Below, piece after piece: positions 7,443-11,583 of a stretch of DNA of 11,583 nt; the stretch's first letter is position 1; each line of letters starts with the position of its first letter. Where the stretch lies: NCBI GenBank assembly GCA_002508425.1, contig DAKU01000022.1, forward strand, positions 1 to 11,583, read 5' to 3'. The notes under the pieces are model-generated. The model was not told the origin of the DNA and ran no database searches. It saw only the letters and a program-made list of their open reading frames with translations. The translations under genes were made by a program, and so were the position numbers. This stretch comes from Methanosarcinaceae archaeon UBA470 (GTDB lineage Archaea > Halobacteriota > Methanosarcinia > Methanosarcinales > Methanosarcinaceae).

Positions 7443-7612
7443 TAGTTTCTGGTTCTCTAGCTTCAATATTGCTGTTACGTGAACGAAACCGAAGTAATTA
7501 TTCTTTTGTAGACGTTTTTACTGTAATTGAAAAATATACATTTAAAATGAAAGCATATTAAAACTGCAGTATAAACGTGGAAGTAGAAGATGGTTGAAGT
7601 ACCATTTATTCT

Positions 7613-7632
7613 AAGAATTCTCATGAATTCTT
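7613..7632. repeat. Perfect 8-bp inverted repeat with 4-base spacer
   Basis: AAGAATTC (7613-7620), TCAT spacer, GAATTCTT (7625-7632). On the + strand it is followed by TTTTAATTTTTATT, so it looks like a terminator, but no + strand gene ends upstream. An operator for the receptor gene, about 100 bases before its core promoter, is the other reading. Confidence 0.6.
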
Positions 7633-7692
7633 TTAATTTTTATTGGTTTTTCCACTGATGTAAAAAATGTCGCTAATTATATACACGCTATA

Positions 7693-7753
7693 TTTATATA
7701 TTCAAAGATTGTTTTTTATTTATCAAATCGTTTTTAATATAATATAGTAGTGA
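7693..7753 (+). promoter_or_regulatory. Core promoter region of the receptor-cheW unit
   Basis: Two TATA-like elements occur: TTTATATA at 7693-7700 and a TTAATATAATATAG run at about 7734-7747. The second runs into ATATAGTAGTGA (7742-7753), identical to the sequence at the coiled-coil promoter and at nearly the same distance from the start codon (37 versus 39 bases from its last base to ATG). I favour the second as the working TATA box; the first could serve an alternative start with a longer leader. Confidence 0.55.
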
Positions 7754-7789
7754 CAAAAATACAACAAAGAATATAGAGTGTGAAGAAAA

Positions 7790-10700
7790 ATGTTTGATGA
7801 TGTATCAAAAATGTGGAAATCTGCAGCCGATAAAGACTGGAAAATGCTTAATGAAATATCTAGCGTAGTAGAACACGCTAACAATGGAGACCTTACTGTA
7901 AGAATTGATTCCAAAAATGAACCGAAACACGAAGAACTTGCAGACTCTATTAATAAAATGATGTGCGAGATGTTCAAGCGCACGAACATCCTGGACAATG
8001 TTCCGATGCCTATTGTAAGTATGGACAAGGACTTCAATGTAATTTATATTAATAAAGCTGCAGCTAACTTCACCGGCCAAACAGTGGACAAATGTCATGG
8101 AAAAAAATGCTTTGAACTGTTCAAGACAGGCCATTGCAACACTGATAAATGCAAATCTGCTATAGCAATGAAAAATGGTGAAACCATTACAGGCGAGACA
8201 ATTGCTAAAGGGGGCTCAAATAATTGTACGATCCGTTATACAGCCGCTCCTATAAAGAATGCCTCTGGAGAAATTGTAGGTGCTGTTGAGTTCATCTCCG
8301 ATATGAGCAAGGAGATGGAAATCACAAACAAAATAGTAGATATGTCAAATTCCATTGTTAATGGTCAACTGGACGCCAGGATCGATACAACTGGCTATTC
8401 CGGCAACTATCTGAAGATAGTAGAGGGCATGAATGAATGCATGAACTCTATAGTTGACCCTTTCCAGGCAGCAATGAAATACATGAACAGGGTCTCTCAT
8501 GGCGATATACCACCAACCATCACAAAGGAGTATAAAGGCGCCTATGGAGATATGAAGAATAACCTCAACAACTGCGTAGCTGCGATTAATAATCTCCTTG
8601 AAGATACACACAAAATTGCTCAGGCAGGAATTGCAGGTGACCTAAAGGTACGCGCAGATGAATCAAAGCATGAAGGAAAATATAAAGTAATCATCTCATC
8701 ATTGAACCAGACACTTGATGCCGTTGCAGGACCTATGCAGGAGAGCACTGATGTACTAAAGAAACTGGCAACAAACGACCACAGCGCAACTATGGCTGAC
8801 AATAAATACCAAGGCATATTTGCAGAAAATGCTGCTGCAGTTAATGAGACACGTGCCCGCCTTACGAACATCACCCGTACATTTGAGTTCATGGCAAGAG
8901 GCGATTTCAGTGACCTTGAGCGTTATAAGAAAGCAGGCAAAAGATCTGCCAATGATGAATTATTGCCAAATACCGTAAAGCTGATGGAAAATGTACTGAG
9001 CCTGACTGATGAATTCCTTGCATTGGGCAAGGCTACCGAAGAAGGCAGACTCGATCACAGGGTTGATGTTACCAGATTCAAGGGTAAATTCGAAGAAGCT
9101 GTCAAAGCTGTAAACTATTCAATGGATGCACTAGTTGATCCACTAAATGTTGCTGCTGACAAGGTTGCTATTATCTCAAGAGGAGAAATCCCGCAAAAGA
9201 TCACGGATGAATACAAAGGTGACTTTAACGAGATCAAGAATAACATTAATGCATGTATCGATGGCCTGGGCGGACTTGTAGAAAGTGACAAAGTAATGCA
9301 AACTCTAGCAGTGAATGATTGTACACTAAAAGTAGAAGGCCATTATCAGGGAATCTTTGCAGATGTTGCAAAGGCTACAAATGAACTCAGACAGAAAATA
9401 ATCAATGTGCAGAACGCCTTTATCAATGTGGCAGCCGGCGACCTCCATGAAATGGAACAATACAAAAAAATAGGCAGGCTTTCGGCTAACGACCAGTTGA
9501 TCCCTGCTTGTGTCAAGATGATGGAAAATATACAAAGGCTTGTCGATGATTCTCTTATGCTATCAAAGGCTGCAGTCGAAGGAAAGTTGGCAACAAGGGC
9601 AGATGCATCGAAACATCAGGGAGAATATAGAGCTATAGTAAAAGGTGTCAATGATACACTGGATGCAGTCGTAGAGCCTCTAAATGCAGCAGCAAAAGTG
9701 GTAGATTCCTATGCAGCAGGTGATCTGTCCACAAGAATGGATATTGAGGTTCAGGGTGATTTCAGGAACCTGGCCGATACACTGAATCAGTTTGGTGATA
9801 GCATACAGGCACTGATAAATGATTCCAGTGAGGTGCTGAGTGCAATATCTAGTAATGACCTCTCACGCAGAGTGGAAGTTGAAGGTGTTGGAGACTTTAA
9901 GAGCATCACCGACGGTATAGAGAACTGCAGGCTTTCACTCAATGAGATTGTAGCACTCGTTAGTGAAGGTGGTAATAATGTATCCACCACAGCAGAATCC
10001 ATGTCTGCTTCCAGTGAAGAAATGACAGCTGCATCAAATCAGATAGCTGAAACAGTGGGCGAAATATCAAAAGGTGCACAGGACCAAGCAGCTAAGACCA
10101 GCGACGTATCTAGGGCAATGGTTGACATGACCAAGACCGTGCAAGAGGTTGCTTCCAATTCACAAAAAGCTGCAGAGACAGCCGCCCAGTCCAATGAAAT
10201 GATTAAAGTAATGCGCAAATCGGCCGGGGAACTCATTGTGAAGATGGGAGCCATTCAAAAGGCTGAAGCAGAAGCTGGAAATGTGATCAAGGAATTGGAC
10301 AAGAAATCAAGCCAGATTAGCGAAATAGTAAGCCTGATAACAAGCATTGCAGATCAGACAAACATGCTTGCTCTTAACGCTGCCATAGAAGCAGCACGTG
10401 CAGGTGAATACGGTCGTGGTTTTGCAGTGGTTGCAGACGAAGTCCGCAAGCTGGCTGAAGATTCGGCTAATGCTGCCAAACAGATTGCAGGTCTTATCCA
10501 TGACATACAGGAAGGTACAAGTAATGCAGTTACCTCCATCAACAGAAGCTCTGAAGAAGTCGCAAAGGGTTCTGCTGCTATGAACGAAGCTACCTCAAGT
10601 ATGGAAAAAGTTGTAGAGGGAGGAAACGAGATAGCTTTGATGGTGCAGGAAATTGCTGCAGCAGCTCAAGAACAATCCGCATCTATAGAAGAGATCACAG

Positions 10701-11014
10701 CCTCTATAGAAGAAGTGTCTACTATTTCCGAAGAATCGGCAGCAGGTACCGAGGAGGCATCAGCAGCAGTTGAGGAGCAGACTGCAGGTATGCAGGAGCT
10801 TGCGAGATCAGCAGAGCAATTGGCATTAGTGGCAAACAATATGATGTCTGTTGTGAAGAAATTCGTTCTGGACAATAATGATTCAGAACCTAAAAATAGT
10901 TCCCGGAAGGGAGAAGAGATTTCCGGGCACGCTGCTCAAAGAAAAACCAGTGGATATACACAAAAGAAACAGGCACTTTGTAGCTCCGCTAGCTCTCGGT
11001 CTACGCATATTTAA
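7790..11014 (+). CDS. Soluble chemotaxis receptor: HAMP, Cys-PAS, poly-HAMP array, MCP signalling domain
   Basis: A 1074-residue methyl-accepting chemotaxis protein without signal peptide or membrane segment, so it senses inside the cell. In order: one HAMP-like unit (about 21-60); a PAS domain (about 62-172) with cysteines 102, 107, 116 and 121 (C-x4-C-x8-C-x4-C); about twelve HAMP-like units (about 183-724), each with a small-residue/GD(L/I) turn and a second helix; then the signalling hairpin (about 725-1024). The conserved tip is NMLALNAAIEAARAGEYGRG (858-877). Glu/Gln-rich stretches near 740-752 and 965-997 are likely adaptation sites. The last 50 residues are a Ser/Lys/Gln-rich tail of no recognised type. 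ATG 7790 is used; its ribosome site (GTGTGA) is weak. cheW follows 17 bases later, its likely partner. The ligand is unknown. Confidence 0.9.
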   Translation: MFDDVSKMWKSAADKDWKMLNEISSVVEHANNGDLTVRIDSKNEPKHEELADSINKMMCEMFKRTNILDNVPMPIVSMDKDFNVIYINKAAANFTGQTVDKCHGKKCFELFKTGHCNTDKCKSAIAMKNGETITGETIAKGGSNNCTIRYTAAPIKNASGEIVGAVEFISDMSKEMEITNKIVDMSNSIVNGQLDARIDTTGYSGNYLKIVEGMNECMNSIVDPFQAAMKYMNRVSHGDIPPTITKEYKGAYGDMKNNLNNCVAAINNLLEDTHKIAQAGIAGDLKVRADESKHEGKYKVIISSLNQTLDAVAGPMQESTDVLKKLATNDHSATMADNKYQGIFAENAAAVNETRARLTNITRTFEFMARGDFSDLERYKKAGKRSANDELLPNTVKLMENVLSLTDEFLALGKATEEGRLDHRVDVTRFKGKFEEAVKAVNYSMDALVDPLNVAADKVAIISRGEIPQKITDEYKGDFNEIKNNINACIDGLGGLVESDKVMQTLAVNDCTLKVEGHYQGIFADVAKATNELRQKIINVQNAFINVAAGDLHEMEQYKKIGRLSANDQLIPACVKMMENIQRLVDDSLMLSKAAVEGKLATRADASKHQGEYRAIVKGVNDTLDAVVEPLNAAAKVVDSYAAGDLSTRMDIEVQGDFRNLADTLNQFGDSIQALINDSSEVLSAISSNDLSRRVEVEGVGDFKSITDGIENCRLSLNEIVALVSEGGNNVSTTAESMSASSEEMTAASNQIAETVGEISKGAQDQAAKTSDVSRAMVDMTKTVQEVASNSQKAAETAAQSNEMIKVMRKSAGELIVKMGAIQKAEAEAGNVIKELDKKSSQISEIVSLITSIADQTNMLALNAAIEAARAGEYGRGFAVVADEVRKLAEDSANAAKQIAGLIHDIQEGTSNAVTSINRSSEEVAKGSAAMNEATSSMEKVVEGGNEIALMVQEIAAAAQEQSASIEEITASIEEVSTISEESAAGTEEASAAVEEQTAGMQELARSAEQLALVANNMMSVVKKFVLDNNDSEPKNSSRKGEEISGHAAQRKTSGYTQKKQALCSSASSRSTHI

Positions 11015-11031
11015 AAATGAAGGGATAATGA

Positions 11032-11532
11032 ATGAACACTCTCATGCAAAAAACTCAAATGGCTAAACAAGCTGACAGTGACCTTCTGCAGCTTGTGATA
11101 TTCCGGCTAGGAGAGGAAGAGTTTGGAGTAGATATTATGGCAGTGCAGGAGATCATAAAAATGCCTGCGATAACAGTCATACCCCAGGCTCCTGAATATG
11201 TAGCAGGTGTAATCAATCTGAGGGGAAGGATCATAGTTGTGATCAGCCTTGGAAAGAAATTCGATATCCAGTCTTGCGATAAGAACGATGACTATAAGGT
11301 TATTGTTGTGGAACTGGAAAATCAGATTATCGGCATGATGGTGGATTCCGTAAGTGAAGTACTGCGTATTCCCAGTTCCAGTGTAGATGCTGCACCAGAT
11401 ATAATAAGATCTGGTGTGTCCTCCAACTATATCCAAGGAGTTGGAAAGCTCGATGACCGCTTGCTCATCTTGCTGGACCTGAGAAATGTCCTTTCCGAAT
11501 ATGAGACTGAAGAGTTGTCTCAACTCGTTTAA
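11032..11532 (+). CDS. cheW: CheW chemotaxis adaptor
   Basis: A 166-residue protein with the CheW fold pattern throughout: LQLVIFRLGEEEFGVDI at about 19-35, VQEIIKMPAITVIPQAPEYV after it, then GVINLRGRIIVVISL (59-73) containing the conserved NLRG with Arg64, and a closing GVGKLDDRLLILLDL. CheW links receptor hairpin tips to the CheA kinase. ATG 11032 is preceded by GAAGGGA at 11019-11025; the overlapping ATG at 11028 is in a frame that stops after 12 codons. The first 17 residues are a non-conserved extension. It lies 17 bases after the receptor gene and ends just before a strong terminator, so the two form a two-gene unit. CheA, CheY, CheB, CheR and archaeal CheF/CheD are not in the window. 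Confidence 0.95.
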   Translation: MNTLMQKTQMAKQADSDLLQLVIFRLGEEEFGVDIMAVQEIIKMPAITVIPQAPEYVAGVINLRGRIIVVISLGKKFDIQSCDKNDDYKVIVVELENQIIGMMVDSVSEVLRIPSSSVDAAPDIIRSGVSSNYIQGVGKLDDRLLILLDLRNVLSEYETEELSQLV

Positions 11533-11539
11533 ATATAAG

Positions 11540-11570
11540 ACAGGGTTTTAACCCTGTTCTTCTTTTTTTT
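11540..11570 (+). terminator. Hairpin and T-tract terminator after cheW
   Basis: ACAGGGTT (11540-11547) pairs with AACCCTGT (11550-11557); realistically a 7-bp stem with a TTTT loop. It is followed by TCTTCTTTTTTTT to 11570. It starts eight bases after the cheW stop and should end the receptor-cheW transcript. Confidence 0.85.
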
Positions 11571-11583
11571 AATATGAAATTAT

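Larger units (their letters stand above)
7338..7789. other. AT-rich divergent intergenic region between pycB and the receptor gene
   Basis: About 450 bases with no convincing gene. It must hold the leftward pyc promoter and the rightward receptor promoter. I see a TATA-like run on the minus strand (7434-7442), a 12-base dyad TAGCTCAAGCTA (7399-7410), a perfect interrupted palindrome (7613-7632), two TATA-like elements toward the receptor gene (7693-7700 and about 7733-7746) and a 22-codon open frame at 7590-7658 that overlaps the palindrome. No tRNA, snoRNA-like box pair or riboswitch is recognisable. Confidence 0.7.

Noticed and set aside
7590..7658. 22-codon open frame as a small protein gene
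   Set aside because: Only a weak GGAAG precedes it, it is short and expected by chance in AT-rich DNA; kept only as a note under the palindrome finding.
11107..11523. Minus-strand open frame opposite cheW
   Set aside because: Antisense shadow of a clear CheW gene, with no plausible start site or domain.
1..11583. Mobile element, CRISPR, phage or defence island
   Set aside because: No transposase, integrase, repeat-spacer array, terminal repeats or defence-type gene is visible; the content is housekeeping metabolism, replication and chemotaxis.

Overview
The window looks like chromosome from a methanogenic archaeon of the order Methanosarcinales, most likely family Methanosarcinaceae. The evidence is an archaeal MCM helicase, a DUF424 gene, a two-subunit (A plus B) pyruvate carboxylase with its own BirA, a Methanosarcina-type S-layer domain protein, TATA-box promoters and GGAGGTGA-type ribosome binding sites. 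Base composition is AT-rich and I see no transposase, integrase, phage gene, CRISPR array or stable RNA gene. I cannot name the genus from the sequence alone.

Layout. Bases 1-898 (+) hold the 3' end of mcm, followed closely by a DUF424 gene. A clear TATA promoter near 910-920 then drives two overlapping coiled-coil genes (967-2516, +), the second of the COG1340 type. A hairpin terminator wraps around the second gene's stop codon. Converging on it from the right is a four-gene minus-strand operon read from about 7337 down to 2532: pycB (transcarboxylase and biotin carrier), pycA (biotin carboxylase), birA (biotin ligase with a DNA-binding domain), and a small secreted, membrane-anchored S-layer-domain protein that overlaps birA by four bases. 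A gene-poor, very AT-rich divergent intergenic region (7338-7789) carries the promoters for pyc (leftward) and for a chemotaxis unit (rightward). That unit is a 1074-residue soluble receptor and a CheW adaptor, closed by a strong hairpin/T-tract terminator at 11540-11570.

How the genes work together. PycA carboxylates biotin carried on PycB Lys541, PycB transfers the carboxyl group to pyruvate to make oxaloacetate for biosynthesis, and BirA attaches the biotin. The last gene of that operon has no obvious metabolic link and is one of the puzzles here. The receptor has no membrane segment. It reads as one HAMP unit, a PAS domain with four regularly spaced cysteines, about twelve further HAMP-like units that show an internal multi-unit duplication, and a standard MCP signalling hairpin. 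It should sense an internal (possibly redox or metal-linked) signal and pass it through CheW to a CheA encoded elsewhere.

Most noteworthy: the Cys-PAS/poly-HAMP cytosolic receptor; a 12-base sequence shared exactly, at nearly the same distance from the start codon, by the coiled-coil and receptor promoters; the S-layer-domain gene translationally coupled to birA; the uncharacterised coiled-coil pair; and a perfect 20-base interrupted palindrome upstream of the receptor gene.
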